The position numbers and the translations under genes are program-made. A stretch of DNA of 64,000 bases from Diabrotica undecimpunctata (taxonomy: Eukaryota; Arthropoda; Insecta; Coleoptera; Chrysomelidae), in NCBI RefSeq assembly GCF_040954645.1, contig NC_092803.1, positions 15,935,230-15,999,229 of the forward strand, read 5' to 3'. Shown one piece after another: positions 10,801 to 21,400 of the stretch. How positions within the stretch are numbered: the stretch's first letter is position 1; every line of letters begins with the position of its first letter. A model generated the notes under the pieces. The model was not told the origin of the DNA and made no database searches. It saw only the letters and a list, made by a program, of their open reading frames with translations.

Positions 10801-12570
10801 ATCTTTGTTTGACGAATCTGGCTTGGTGAGAACCGGAAGCAAATCTTCAATGGCTACTGTTTTGGTTCCAGACACAGAAAAATCATCATGTACTCTAGGT
10901 TCAGGGAAAATGTCATAGATCATTGATGGAGGTCACTTCTTTCATCGTGTTATCTGGCGACGGCTAGCTACCTTCAAACAGATTTGCGAGCAATACAGAG
11001 ACTACGTAATTACTCATTACGGAACAGCGACTGTTGTATTTGATGAATACCAGCAAGGAAATACAAAACATAAGAAGACATAGACAGCGCACGTTCTAGC
11101 ATTGAAGTAAAAGTTGAAGACTCTATGTAAATATAAACCAAAGTAGACTTTTAGGTAACGCTAACAACAAAATTTGAGACGCAGCCGTCTCAAAAGTTCG
11201 AATAGCTATGATGATTGCCGACCTCCGCCGCGGAGATGGCACTTGAAGAAGAAGAACAACAAAATGGGCCTTATTTCACTTCTTATAGTACACTTGCAAA
11301 TATGTGGTTGCACAGTTTATCAAGCATCGGGTGACGCTGACTTATTAATAGTTTTAACAGCTATTGATGAAGGTAAGAAAGAATGAATCTTGTGTTATTG
11401 GTGATGACACGGACCTGCCAGTTTTGTTGACTGTCCACGCACCATCAGAGAAGAAATTGAAAATGGTAGTACCAAAGAAAGGCAATCAACACCAAAAATG
11501 AAGGATGTACTCCATGCAATATACGCCTTTACAGCATGTGACACGGTATCAGCTATCTACAAGAAGGGAAAAATGATACTGTCAAGTGCAAGCCAAAGCT
11601 GATCTCAGTGCAGTAGCTGACGCCGGAAAGCATTTCCCTCTTGCGATGTTTGGTGCCAGGAACATATAAGATCTAGATTGTTTTCGATATCAGTCTTACC
11701 TGAAGGCTATTGCAAAGCAGCCTATACATTCTTTGCTCTGCACTTCCCCCGCTTTAGGAGCTTTCAGCCAGAATACATCAGTGGCTGAATGAGAAAAGAA
11801 CTCCGCTTGAGTGGGGTTGGAAGAAGATTAACGAACACCTGCCACCAATTACAAGAGTACGTGCTACAACTTCCGAGCAATTACTTTCCCTCATAGTGTG
11901 TACTTGTGCAAAGACGAATGCATCCGTAACTGTGAGTGGAGAAAGAGTGGTCTAAACTGCTCAAGCATATGCAGCAATTGCTCAGGCCTAGGATGTGATA
12001 ATAGTGACACAACTATCATAGACGAAGATGTAGAAGAGGAGGAATTTAGCGATTTCTCCTCCCACTCCCCCAAACATGACGCTCGAAATAGTGTAACTTT
12101 TTACTGAACTATATGTGGATCATATAGAACAATTTGGTGTTGTAGAATAACTTTTACTTTGGATGTCAGGGTTTGAGTCTAATTATACCATACTATGAAG
12201 CTTCTGAACACTTAAAGCTCATACATTATAGAGCACCTTAAAGATCATAGACCAAATGATATGGAACTACGGCAGTTAGAAAAAGGTTCAGAAATCATAC
12301 CGGCAGAAGTAAGATACATGATAAATACAGCTCAACCTGAGCTGCATCAAATACCCTTGATACTTTTTTCATTTGCAAAGGATGTTTTCCTTTAAATTTT
12401 TCTAATTAATTATACTAAATTATGTTTTTACTCACCTTTACTTTCTCGTATAGACTTGTAGCTGTCTTGATGGTAGAATCAACAACTGGAAGCTTTGAAA
12501 ATCTGTTGACAGACTCCAAACAGGTTGGGTGGGATTGTGTAACTGGAGCTGCACTTACTTCTGTTGCCAT
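4863..12570 (-). CDS. Perilipin (lipid storage droplet surface protein), four coding exons
   Basis: Coats cytosolic lipid droplets and controls lipase access in fat body. Coding exons on the minus strand: 12570-12436 (MATEVSAAPV...SLYEKVK), 9910-9713 (DLNGLTHWTFSTAET...), 6353-6074 and 4981-4863. All have GT/AG borders, and junction phases are 0, 0 and 1. The model gives about 243 residues. Exon 1 has the PAT-type block LESVNRFSKLPVVDSTIKTA. Exon 3 encodes amphipathic 11-mer-like repeats (VEPAYEMAKSAVEPTLERAR). Exon 4 is short and glutamine-rich. Exon 3 has a second acceptor at 6342-6343 that would remove four residues (IALQ). An acceptor about 12 nt before the ATG implies an untranslated 5' exon further right. 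The introns are full of transposons, but the coding exons are clean. The choice between Lsd-1 and Lsd-2/PLIN2 type is not secure. Confidence 0.88.
5290..5890 (+). pseudogene. Gypsy-type integrase remnant in perilipin intron 3
   Basis: Plus-strand reading, opposite to perilipin. CLMGWPTDSSKVPESFKS and then FYNDIVTVPNVLRRDAF give the pre-integrase region. After stops, 5703-5890 gives YFSKLLEVIP, EIVSDNMAYDSLMCRNFEK and HYSRSNGLTESVV. The second Asp (SDN) and the Glu (LTE) are 35 residues apart, as in retroviral-type D-D35-E integrases. The zinc-binding part and first Asp are degraded. No LTR or polymerase was seen nearby, so this is an isolated internal fragment. Confidence 0.72.
6430..6725 (-). 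pseudogene. LINE ORF2 C-terminal fragment
   Basis: The minus strand reads LEYFSHAVQHPERSKVLHLI, IQSKIDGKRGPGQRTSCLRN and LRV. This matches the post-RT end of an RTE-like LINE (usual pattern LGHVMR...LLQLIIQGKIEGKRGPGR). It lies in perilipin intron 2. Confidence 0.65.
6730..7560. other. Intron 2 sequence without recognisable features
   Basis: AT-rich perilipin intron sequence between a LINE scrap and the DD41D element. No convincing coding block or repeat was seen. Confidence 0.4.
7563..9548 (-). mobile_element. DD41D mariner-type transposon with about 310-bp inverted repeats
   Basis: A complete transposon in perilipin intron 2. The two ends, 7563 to about 7875 and about 9240 to 9548, are inverted copies over roughly 310 bp. 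Each starts TACAGTGTGTAAAAGCC, and TA dinucleotides flank both sides. Because the flank reads TATACAG, the duplicated TA could be either one. The repeats differ at scattered positions, so the insertion is not very recent. The total is about 1986 bp. The ends, the TA target and the transposase inside agree with the IS630-Tc1-mariner superfamily. Confidence 0.88.
7942..9031 (-). pseudogene. DD41D (rosa-like) transposase with one frameshift
   Basis: The N-terminal half (9031-8618) has a helix-turn-helix DNA-binding region starting MVRLTEMHKITVLQMIGYGD. The C-terminal half (8643-7942) carries the catalytic motifs LMFSDECTFSLNGHANRQNC, VNVWAGIVGNNIIGPFF, WFQQDGAPPHYQ and ARSPDLTLLDFFLWGYVK. There are 41 residues between the second and third Asp, so this is a DD41D enzyme of the group first named from rosa elements. 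The halves overlap out of frame at 8618-8643, so one small frameshift inactivates it. Otherwise the length and motif order are complete. It is encoded inside its own inverted repeats. Confidence 0.85.
9911..10540. other. Perilipin intron 1, no feature seen
   Basis: AT-rich intron sequence between perilipin exon 2 and the decayed nuclease-like gene. Nothing recognisable on either strand. Confidence 0.4.
10548..12110 (+). pseudogene. Decayed mobile-type gene with PIN/XPG-nuclease-like and CXC-like blocks
   Basis: Ordered protein blocks appear in changing plus-strand frames. KTFNEIHLKTKLAVKFLGSI lies near 10620. YELCSYPRSLFDESGLVRTG lies near 10780. IIDGGHFFHRVIW and VVFDEY lie at 10919-11055. 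QASGDADLLIVLTAID ends near 11370, and VIGDDTDLPVLL starts near 11400. KDVLHAIYAFTACDTVSAIY lies near 11500. FRYQSYLKAIAKQPI lies near 11690. WKKINEHLPPITR lies near 11830. Last is a cysteine-rich end, SGLNCSSICSNCSGLGCDN. I recognise this order from uncharacterised, often multicopy proteins in insects and cnidarians. The Asp-rich blocks resemble a PIN/FEN1/XPG nuclease core, and the end resembles a CXC domain. It lies antisense in perilipin intron 1. An Academ-type transposon origin is possible but unproven. Many frameshifts: dead. Confidence 0.6.
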
Positions 12571-12914
12571 TTTTATTTAGATTCTAAAAGAAAGAATGAC
12601 ATTAGAGAATACATCTCGTCATATAAATTTCTTGGGTTGTTTTTTTACTATTTTTGTTGAGAATAAGCCACAATTTTACTTTAAAATTAGGTTTATTTGA
12701 CATTTCGATTTTCACTTCGGAAATAGTTCCCAAAATACAAAACATTAATGAATTAAACAAATTTTGTTTTTGGTAAAAAATTCTTCTAATAATTTAGTTT
12801 TATAACCAGTTAGGTTATAACCAGTCTGCACAACGATAAAAGCAAGATAATTATAAGAATATTTGTTATACTTATATAGCATTTTTTAGTATTTGAAAGT
12901 GAAGATTAACATTT
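12571..12914. promoter_or_regulatory. Perilipin 5' UTR junction, upstream sequence and one dispersed repeat copy
   Basis: On the minus strand a polypyrimidine tract plus TTTTAG just upstream of the perilipin ATG marks a 5' UTR splice acceptor. The promoter should therefore lie further right. The stretch 12661-12745 is a copy of the dispersed repeat that begins AATAAGCCACAATT; other copies lie at 30312 and 62087. Confidence 0.45.
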
Positions 12915-13046
12915 TCGGAAAGAACTATTAACAACATAAGACATGCAGATGACACCGTGATTATGGCAAGCTCTTTTGAACAACAACTACTAAACAAGAC
13001 AAGCAATTTTTGTGAAAAATATGGACTAAAAATGAAAAAGAGATGA
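12915..13046 (+). pseudogene. LINE reverse transcriptase catalytic fragment
   Basis: The plus strand reads INNIRHADDTVIMASSFEQQ and then NKTSNFCEKYGLKMK. The ADD motif is the RT active site, and the rest matches the following region of RTE-type LINEs. The reading stops at the left end of the DNA transposon that starts at 13052. It does not clearly resume after 15361. Confidence 0.7.
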
Positions 13047-13051
13047 TAGAT

Positions 13052-15357
13052 GAAGGGTAAGGGGAAAAAACAAACGATGTCACAAAAGTAACTTACAGAG
13101 AAAAGTTAATCAACGTGACTAATCTGCTGGTTATGATCTTAGAAATAAATAAAACTGCATACAAATATTTTTAAGTAGTTTATTACTATATTATTAATAT
13201 CTAAACAAAAGAATACGAACTTAACATTATTAGATTTTGTTGAAAAAATAAAAAAGCACGTTAACGTCACAAATAACTTGTTAAAAACCAACGTTGTCCA
13301 CTTTCTACATAAGCCTACACAGAGATTTTTCATTTGTATAGCAATGTTTCGTAAAATTCTTGAGCATTTTGAAGACAAAATCGTTTTAAAACTTGTAAAT
13401 CGTTGTACTTAGCCTGGGAAATCGGTAATGGTCTATGGTATGCTTGACTTGGTAGCTCAAATTCGCCATCTTTCATTTTTCTTGGAACAACAGATTTTAT
13501 TGATCTACCTGTTATTTGCTTGCTTTCCCAAATGCCATTATAAGTGGTTCGGTAAAAAACCAATCCGCGTTTGTCTTTCACCAATCGAAGTTCTCTTACT
13601 TGTTCAGAGCTATTGGACACTTACGAATAAATTTTTCTTGGAGAAATGTAGTCCACTGTTTCGTTAATGTCTGGTCCACGTCTATAACTTTGAACGGTTC
13701 CGGCTTTTTTCTTGCATCTTTTAACACATTTATCCAATCTACGGGTAGTTCCATCTTAGTCTTCAAATTTATCAAGCCCATGTTTTTATCACATTCTAGA
13801 TACGAATGTCCTCTAATGGGGAATGTAACTTGAATAGTATCTAGACGCTTTATGTCATGGACAATGTAATGAAGTAGCCGAACAACTGTGAAATTTTTAT
13901 TTTGTCCACCAGCTGAGTCGCAGAAAATGTGAAATTGACGGACTTCTGTTGGTAGTTCATTAAAAATGAAATAGAAGAGAAACGATGATACCTCGTCGGA
14001 TCCTTTCCTTGACACATATTCAGGATATGTAAAAAAACAGGATTTTCCTGAAGACGGCACATGAATGTTGAAAGAAAACATAGAAAGTTGTCTCCTCTAA
14101 TAAACATCGTTAGTGCTGATGTTGGGTAGCGAAATGTTTTTCTGGTAGTCCATGACGATTGATTCATATTCAAAAGTTCTCCTAGCTTTTATTCGGGCTC
14201 GTTTTCTATCATAGAAAACTTGGGCACGACTTTTGTGCAAGTTATTTTCAGTAGATAGAGCTTTTATCTGTGCTGCATCGTCAACAGAATGAAAAGTCTT
14301 GATTTTTGCATTAAACTCATCACACTTGCTACAGGTATCTGCCCTTTGGTATCCAAATGAAATGTTGAATTTGTTATTAAAGATATTTCGGTACGTGTCA
14401 TATGAAACAGATGCAATAGGATACTTTTCTTTAAACATTTGGAACATTTTCATAATATTTAACTCTTCACTTAAATACACTTTTTTCGAGTCCTGAATGC
14501 TATAATGACTTAACCTGCCCCGAAATGAAGCAATATGTTGCTGAATTTGGTTACTCAAATCAGAAGTTAACTGACGATGTTTCGAAGAATGCTTTCCTCT
14601 TTTTTCGACAGGAGCAAGTCCGGATGTTTTCAGAGATGCTTGAATATGAACCAACTTAGATCTAGTGATACCATGCATTGCAGTAAAAGCACTACTGCAG
14701 ACAGATATTTCTTCTATTATATTCACTCATATTCTGTAGCGATAGGTGGCATCATGATGTTGTTCTCCATCGACTTGTCGTGACCTTCGTCTTACAACTG
14801 GCAATACAGCAATCAATCCAGCTAAATAACAGTTTTGAGCATCAATTGATCCTAGTTGATTGAATCCGTTAAGTATGTTTTGCCTCTCTTGAGCAGTAGT
14901 GTTTTCAAAACACTTCAGTCTGTTACACTTACAATCATCTCCTAACTCGTGAGCCTGCAATCTTAACTTTTTCATTACATCTGCAGTTCGACCAATTTTC
15001 TGTCGTTTCTTGGTTTTTTTTAACAGATCGTCACACAAATATTCTTCACTCGAACTCATCTTGACATAAACTGCCGCGAAAGACGAAAAGAACAAAACAT
15101 GACGTAAAATTGTCACGCCCTGTTAACTGTCGTTGCTATGCAACTAGTTGGACTACGTCGGTTGTTTACCAGTACCGCGCGGACAACGTTTATTTTAAAC
15201 CAGTATGGGTATTTTCTAATGCTTTCTTATTTGGACACCGTTGGTATTATTCCCATACAATTTAGCACGTGTTTGGGACCGGATATTGTCAACACAATGA
15301 GTTGATTACCTGAAATTCTTATAAAATGGACATCGTTTGTTTTTCCCCTTACCCTTC
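13052..15357 (-). mobile_element. DNA transposon of the GAAG-end family, copy B, with 4-bp duplication AGAT
   Basis: Both ends read GAAGGGTAAGGGGAAAAA and continue through ACAAACGATGTC, giving imperfect inverted repeats of about 30 bp. AGAT lies directly outside both ends (13048-13051 and 15358-15361), a 4-bp target-site duplication. The 2306-bp interior carries one transposase-like gene on the minus strand. It lies next to a LINE RT scrap that ends at its left border. See the coding entry and the related elements at 35893 and 41417. Confidence 0.85.
13330..15116 (-). pseudogene. Putative DDD-type transposase, copy B, broken
   Basis: Read from 15116 down to 13330: an N-terminal charged part and the C-x-C block DDCKCNRLKCFENTTAQERQ; a central region with SVSYDTYRNIFNNKFNISFG and the Cys pair DTCSKCDEFNAKI; then FCDSAGGQNKNF, IRGHSYLECDKNMG and a C-terminal part ending ETLLYK. 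The Asp residues in CDSAGGQNKN and GHSYLECD are likely catalytic. There are two in-frame stops, near 14727 (TGA) and near 14082 (TAG at a conserved Tyr), and one frameshift near 13600. Length is about 590 codons. The aligned order is the same as in the 36159-37925 protein. Pfam and Repbase naming (DUF7869-like, Sola-like) is from memory only. Confidence 0.75.
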
Positions 15358-15597
15358 AGATGTAAAAGACTCAATGGGTTTATAGATCATTTAGATTACG
15401 TGGTCGATAAATTCAGTCAATTAGAAAAAGATGCAGGGACTGCTTTGCGTCAGTTTTCTCTGTCGCACTGGGGGAACGGGCCCGTATTGCAACAGTCAGT
15501 ATATTTGTATTATATGTCTATGGTTATATACACCGTTTTTCAACTAAATTATTTAATAATATGTTTTGAGAACGATTCCCGGAGATTTTTAAGATAA
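15358..15597 (+). other. Unrecognised open frame next to copy B
   Basis: Just outside the transposon the plus strand is open for about 80 codons: KRLNGFIDHLDYVVDKFSQL, then EKDAGTALRQFSLSHWGNG and a hydrophobic tail. The middle (15400-15490) is less AT-rich than its surroundings and looks protein-like, and a possible acceptor (AAATTCAG) precedes SQLEKD. I do not recognise it. It could be an exon of a host gene, a fragment of an unknown element, or chance. Confidence 0.25.
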
Positions 15598-15599
15598 AA

Positions 15600-16735
15600 T
15601 GTAATTGGGGCTTATTCCCATATAAACATAGTATTTAATAAAGAAAAAAATTCGAATTTTGTAGACTTCAGTTACTGCTCAATCGATAGCGTTAACCATC
15701 AGTTTATGACATAACAATAATCTTCTGAAATAATTCACTTAAAAAATAATTTGCAATCGAAACATCATTTGTCAAACTTTTTGTTTTTAAACTCTTACGC
15801 AATTAGAGCATCTCCCGTTCAAACTTTTTACTGTTCCACTTTCTGGACTAGTTAGTATGAAAAAATATCAATTTTCCCTCTTTTCCTAAATAACTTTTTA
15901 TTTAGAGCAAACTGGTAATAAATTACAACTACTTCCTAGTACAAACAAAAGAACATTTCGCGATCTTATAGGCGACCGTCAAAGAGGAAACTAAATATAT
16001 CACTATTAGAAAAACAAACAACCAATTTTGTGAGATTTGAGTGTTGGACTGTTTCTTTTATCTTATAGACAATGAATTTCGTGGTTTTCTTAGAGCTTTT
16101 TATGTAGATTACAAAATTATACAGTACGATAAGGATTATTCAAAACTCTTCCCATTTTGTGATTTTTTCTATTAAAAAACGCAATTTATTGGTCTGATAA
16201 ACAACGAAATGATGACCATAAAGGCCCTGATAAATGCCTCTAACGGCAAAAATTCTTTAGTTTGAATTTTTAACGGAAAATTTATTTAATAGCCTGGAAA
16301 GTTTGTGCAATTATGAAAATGGTCTCACAGATACATTTAGCGACTCTATTTTCCATTGACATAGCCCCTAAGTTAAATTTCCCGACATTTAATTCCGAAG
16401 TCGCCAGTTTGGTATAAGAATTACACCGCCACATTTTTATTCCTAGACATTCATTAATAAATGTGAAAAACTTTTGTATACTGCTACAATTTTAATGGAA
16501 TTAGTAGGAACATTTGAGTTTTGTTTGTTTATCGATTGCGTGAAACAATGATAAAAATAAGAAAAAAACAATTAATTTAATTTCATGAATCGAATCGAAT
16601 AAAAATTGAACTGAATGAAATGGTGCAGCTTGTCACGGATAATCGATAAGTCTATCGGCAAGAATCGAAGAATGCTGATTGTCCTACGTACTACTCATTA
16701 AATATACTTAGCTTGAGACTTGGTCTTTTTGATAG
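15600..16735. other. AT-rich stretch with one short repeat end
   Basis: Positions 15601-15633 (GGGGCTTATTCCCATATAAA) match the inverted end of the dispersed repeat also seen at 30389-30410. The rest shows no recognisable feature. Confidence 0.35.
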
Positions 16736-17099
16736 AATATAAATAATGCTTTACTGTCATTGAAAGATGTACAATTTTATGGACAAAGCTTACAAAAAGT
16801 CAAAAATAAAATAACAATTAAAATTTACTAAAATTACATAAATCGTCAATATTACAAAATAGAAGATAATCAAATATACAATACATTGCAAAATTTAACT
16901 AAATTTACCAAGTTTACGAATAAGTTTAAGTTGCTGCATGTGATACCCAAATATATATAAAAATACTTTGGTTGTTTGTACCTAAATGTACTGTAATTTC
17001 TTAGTTATTCATTAAGAAACTCTTCAATCGAATAACATGGTCTTTCAGATAGATAGGCTTTTGTCAATTTACGGAACTTAAGGAAAGAAGTTGTAAATT

Positions 17100-19440
17100 T
17101 GTTCTAAATTCTTTACTAACTCAGTGGACGTGATCGGTAAATACACATCGAAGCTTGAATTTCTGGTGGAGTAGTCATGATTAGGTCTTGCTGGAAAAAA
17201 CATGTACGTTTTTACGAATTAAGCAAAAAGTTTCTAGAATATATAAAGAGGGAAGAGTTAAAATCCCGTGATTTTTTAAGTAGCTTCTGCAATAATGTGT
17301 TATTCTACTGAGGCCAAAAAAATACCGTAATGCTCTTTTTTGTAATTTAAAAATAACATCAGATTGGGCAGCTGTACTAGAACCCCAAAAAGTAAGGCCA
17401 TATCGAAGATGAGACTCGAACAAAGAAAAATATGTTATTTTGGAAGATGCTAAATTGATTTCCTTCAAAACAGATCTTATTGCATAGCAGGCTGAGGCTA
17501 GTTTCTTACTTAATAAATCAATAGGAAGGGATCATTTAAGGTTGTTGTCTATAAAAATACCAAGAAATTTTACAGAATCAACGGTATTAATCAGGCTGTT
17601 ATTAAAAAGCAAGGGTTGAAGAGCTTCTTTATCGGATAATGCTACTGTCTTATCCACGTTAAAAGAGAGGAAATTAGAGTCAGACCAGGTTTTTATTTTA
17701 AGTAGATCAGAAGGTATAATTGCATGAAGAGTTGCAATATTAGAGTTCCTCTAGGTAATATGGTATCATCAGCAAAAAGAAAAATTTTTCCATCGATTTT
17801 TAAGTTACTTATGTCATTTATAAAGATATGGAAAGGTAGAGGACCCAATACTGAACCTTGTGGTACTCCACATATAATGCTTTTGTGACTAGAGTCAGTA
17901 TCATTTGCTCTAACTAGTTGTTTCCTATTCCTCAAGTAAGATTGAAACCAATTCAAAGAAACACCTCGAATTCCGTAGAAATTTAGTTTTTTATCAAAAT
18001 GTCGTAATTTACGCAATCAAAAGCTTTGGCATAGTCACAAAAAGAGTGGCAGTATAAAGATTATTGTTTAGTGCTTGATAGACCTCAGGTAGTACAGAAA
18101 ACATAGCATCGCTGGTACATTTATTAGATAAAAAGCCGAACTGACTTTGTTATAAAATGTTGTTATCAACGAAAAAGGACATAAGTCGGAATTTTATAAG
18201 TCTCTCAATAATTTTGGATAGGACCGGTAGTAAGGCAATAGGTCTATAGTTGTAGATATTAGATTTTTCACCACCCTTATGAAGAGGAATAGTAATGGCT
18301 GTCTTTAGGCACTCTAGAAATATACCTTTTTCAAAGGAATCGTTAATTAGTGAGACCAGGCATTTCAAGACATTTTTTGAGAGATTTATGAAAATTTTTA
18401 TGGATAGTCCATCAGTACTACATGAAGACTTGCTTTTAATACTACTGATTGTTTAGATCAGTTCAGATTTATCAACTGGTCTTATAAAGAATAAATTCGA
18501 GACCTTTTTTGAATTGGAGAGATAGGAAAGAGGATCTTGTTGTGGCAAAATAGTTGATGTTATATTTTTACTCACATTAGCGAAGTATTCATTTAGATTT
18601 TTAGGGTATGGAAGAGAAAATGTTTGAGCTGTTTTATTTTTTTTTCGAAGATCGTTTATTATGGACCAAGTTTCTCTTGCAATATTTTTAGAGCTTTCCA
18701 GACGATTCTGATTCCCAGCACATTTTTTTTAGCTGTTTTGATAAGTTTTAGATAGGTTCCTCAGTACTTGAAGATATATTCAGTAACAAAGACGTTGGTA
18801 GTAAATTTCTTGTACGGTAGTGAACGCATATTCCTTGTTGATACGCGGATACTTTGGTCGTCCAGGTTTGTGATGTTTTTAACTTAATTGTAATTAAAGG
18901 TAATGCCTAATTAAAAATAAAGACAAGCCCTTGCGAGGACAAGCGAGGATTGTTTGTTAAGACAGTTAAACTTGGTATATACTGCTTTATGATCAGATAC
19001 GCCTGCATTAATAATTGTAGAGCGTACATCAAGAGGTGAGAAATCTAAGACAATATAATCAATTATGGTAGATGTTGTTTCAGTAATTTTTATAGGAGAA
19101 TTAACGTACATTGTGGAACCATAAGATTCGAATATATTGACCAAGGATGATTGGGTAGCAAAAGCAACAGCGTAATTAATATTCGAGTCACCGCATAGAA
19201 TCTTTCTGCTTTTATTGAGTAGATCGTCTAACAAATTTAACAGGTTCTGAAAAAATAGTTCCGTGGAAGAATTAGGTGATCTATAAATGCAACGCATGTA
19301 TAAGTTAAGATTCTTGTTATAAACCAATGAAAACTCAAAAAAGGATTCATTCAACAGAAAGTCATATTTTGTTATAGGAGAGAAATCATTATTTGCAGAA
19401 AGAGTTAGGGTGCCACCATGAGCTGAACTTGGACGATCAT
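17100..19440 (-). pseudogene. LINE ORF2 (endonuclease and reverse transcriptase), Jockey/CR1-like, decayed
   Basis: This is the most complete LINE in the window. From 19440 down: SSAHGGTLTLSANNDF; YRSPNSSTELFFQNLLNLLD; CGDSNINY; SDHKAVYTKF (endonuclease with the SDH motif); about 18370, TAITIPLHKGGEKSNIYNYR and PIALLPVLSKIIERL; about 17990, GIRGVSLNWFQSYLRNRKQL; CGVPQGSVLGPLPFHIFIND; LFADDT (active site). About 17470 to 17200 gives the C-terminal YGLTFWGSSTAAQSDVIFKL and QKRALRYFFG. Frames change several times with stops between blocks. The 3' tail probably ends near 16740. ORF1 was not seen. Inactive. Confidence 0.85.
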
Positions 19441-19689
19441 ACCTTATGCTTTACCTCAGTTGCGCAATGAACAGTAACAAAATACATCATTTTTATTTCG
19501 CGATCGCTGAGAGCGAGGTGCTTGTACAGTTTGAAAAAAAAATATTGATTTTTCTCTTGCCTGTATTGGAAGAGCTGTTATTGTGATTGACTTTTTAAAG
19601 CAATAATTAATTTTGAATCAATATTGCAAAGCAAGAAAAGCAAGAAAGTAAAGCCTTGTCTGGACCAATGTTGGAGGTAATAGAAAATG

Positions 19690-20610
19690 TAAATCAGCGT
19701 GTTAAAGATTTTAAAAAAGTACAGAATCGTGCTGCATTAGCAATAAACTTTAAGTACTATAAAATGGATCTCTCGAGAAATAAAAAAATATAGAAGGTAC
19801 TTCTATATCACTTTTTACGCCTAGTAACAAAAGAATAAAATCTGTTCCAAAATCTTATTTGGACGATTTTGTCAGAGGTTCACTTCGTCGTATAATAATA
19901 AATTTATATGTCAGGCAAAAATGGATTCCTGTACAAGTGCTCTGTAGAAGTTTTTTTTGAGAATGTTAAACATTATAGGGAAGAAAATCGGCCCATAATT
20001 TACATGGATGAAACATATTCATTTCTGTTATACTCATGACAAAAACTGGACAAGGCAATATAACCGAAGGTTTCATAACTCAGTGTTCAAAGGGGAAATT
20101 CTATAATAAAACTTATTCCAAACATACCAGCACGTAATGTATTAGTTATAGACAATGCACCATATCACAAGATTCAAAAATGTCACAGTATAGGGTGCAG
20201 AAAAGACAAAATAAAGGAGTGGTTAAGACAGTGGAACAATCCATTTTCAGAAGAAATGATAAAAGCAGAATTATATAGCATAATAAAAAATCACAAATCC
20301 AGACATAAAACATATGAGATAGATCAGATTATGAATGATTCAGGTCCCCCTGTCTTAAGACTACCACTCTACCACCCGGACTTAAATCCAATTGAATCAG
20401 TGTGGGCTGCTCCAAAACGATTTTGGCAGACAAAAATATGGACTTGGATTTTTCTCCAAAAATCATCCATCTCCAGATGAATTAATAATATATTTGCAGG
20501 AAGATAGTGACAATCATGGATCATGGACGTGATCCTGTGGAAAATAGCCGTTCTACTACATTCTACAGATACATGTTAAAAACAACAGCAAAACTGTAAA
20601 CGTTTCATGG
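19690..20610 (+). pseudogene. DD82E-type (Sailor-like) transposase remnant
   Basis: Plus strand. The first part (about 19830) reads RIKSVPKSYLDDFVRGSLRR. Then come PIIYMDET (first Asp) near 20000, NVLVIDNAPYHKIQ (second Asp) near 20150, and LRLPLYHPDLNPIESVWAA (Glu) near 20400. Between the second Asp and the Glu there are 80 residues in this decayed copy. The better copy at 49211-50522 has 82. A long catalytic spacer of this kind marks the DD82E branch of the IS630-Tc1-mariner group. Stops and frameshifts lie between the first and second Asp. Confidence 0.7.
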
Positions 20611-20899
20611 ATTTATGCAGGGATAAAAATTTGAGGACTTTTTTTTTAAATATGATTGCAAATATTTTGCAGCATTATTCAAATATGACATCTTTATGGT
20701 CAATACTAGATGTTGAAATCAACTTTCGCAGTCAAACATGATTGCGTTCATTGCTTAAGCTTGAGGTTATAACCCGAAAAATTAAAAATTTTAACAAAGG
20801 AATAAATTACCAAATTTATTCTAAAGGCCTCTGAAATTAGATCACTAGCTAATGATTAATGTATGTTGTAAAATTTGAACTTTTATTCAGATCGGTGGA

Positions 20900-21400
20900 A
20901 GGGCATTGTACAATATACATTATGTATCATGTCGAAATAATGAATTACGGACGATACACATGTTCTAACAATTGGGAATAACGATGACGTTATAAGGAAT
21001 CTAAAATACTCTGAACTAGATAAATGGACGAAAAAATGGAGTATAAAACTAAACGAGACCAAATTCGTGCACATAATTTTCACCAATAGAAAGCAACACT
21101 TCAATGGTGAAATAACTAACATCCCAAGATCTATTGCGGTTATTCTAAGGAACCTTGATGTGCATCTTGTTACGAGATTTCGTTGAGGAGTGTATAAAAA
21201 GACAAAATAAGAAGTACCTCAATTAAGATACAGAATATACAACTGAATGCTTGGAATGAATTAAAAGCTGCCCATGGATAACAAGTGTTTGGTCTACAAA
21301 CAAATAGTCACACCAATATGACTATGCATTCGGTTCTGGGAATCTGGCAACAATTTGTATTAAAGTACAAATTTATCATTGAATATGTTTATTTTTGCTT
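20900..21400 (+). pseudogene. Jockey-type RT C-terminal fragment
   Basis: The plus strand reads NLKYSELDKWTKKWSIKLNE, TKFVHIIFTNRKQHFNGEI and, after frame changes, NIQLNAWNELKAAHG and CLVYKQIVTPI. This matches the W-x-N/K-KWKIKLNE-x-K-S-x-H-V-x-F block and the following YK-x-I-x-PIW region of Jockey RTs. Confidence 0.65.

Noticed and set aside
13428..13833. Plus-strand frames within copy B
   Set aside because: They are shadows of the minus-strand transposase.
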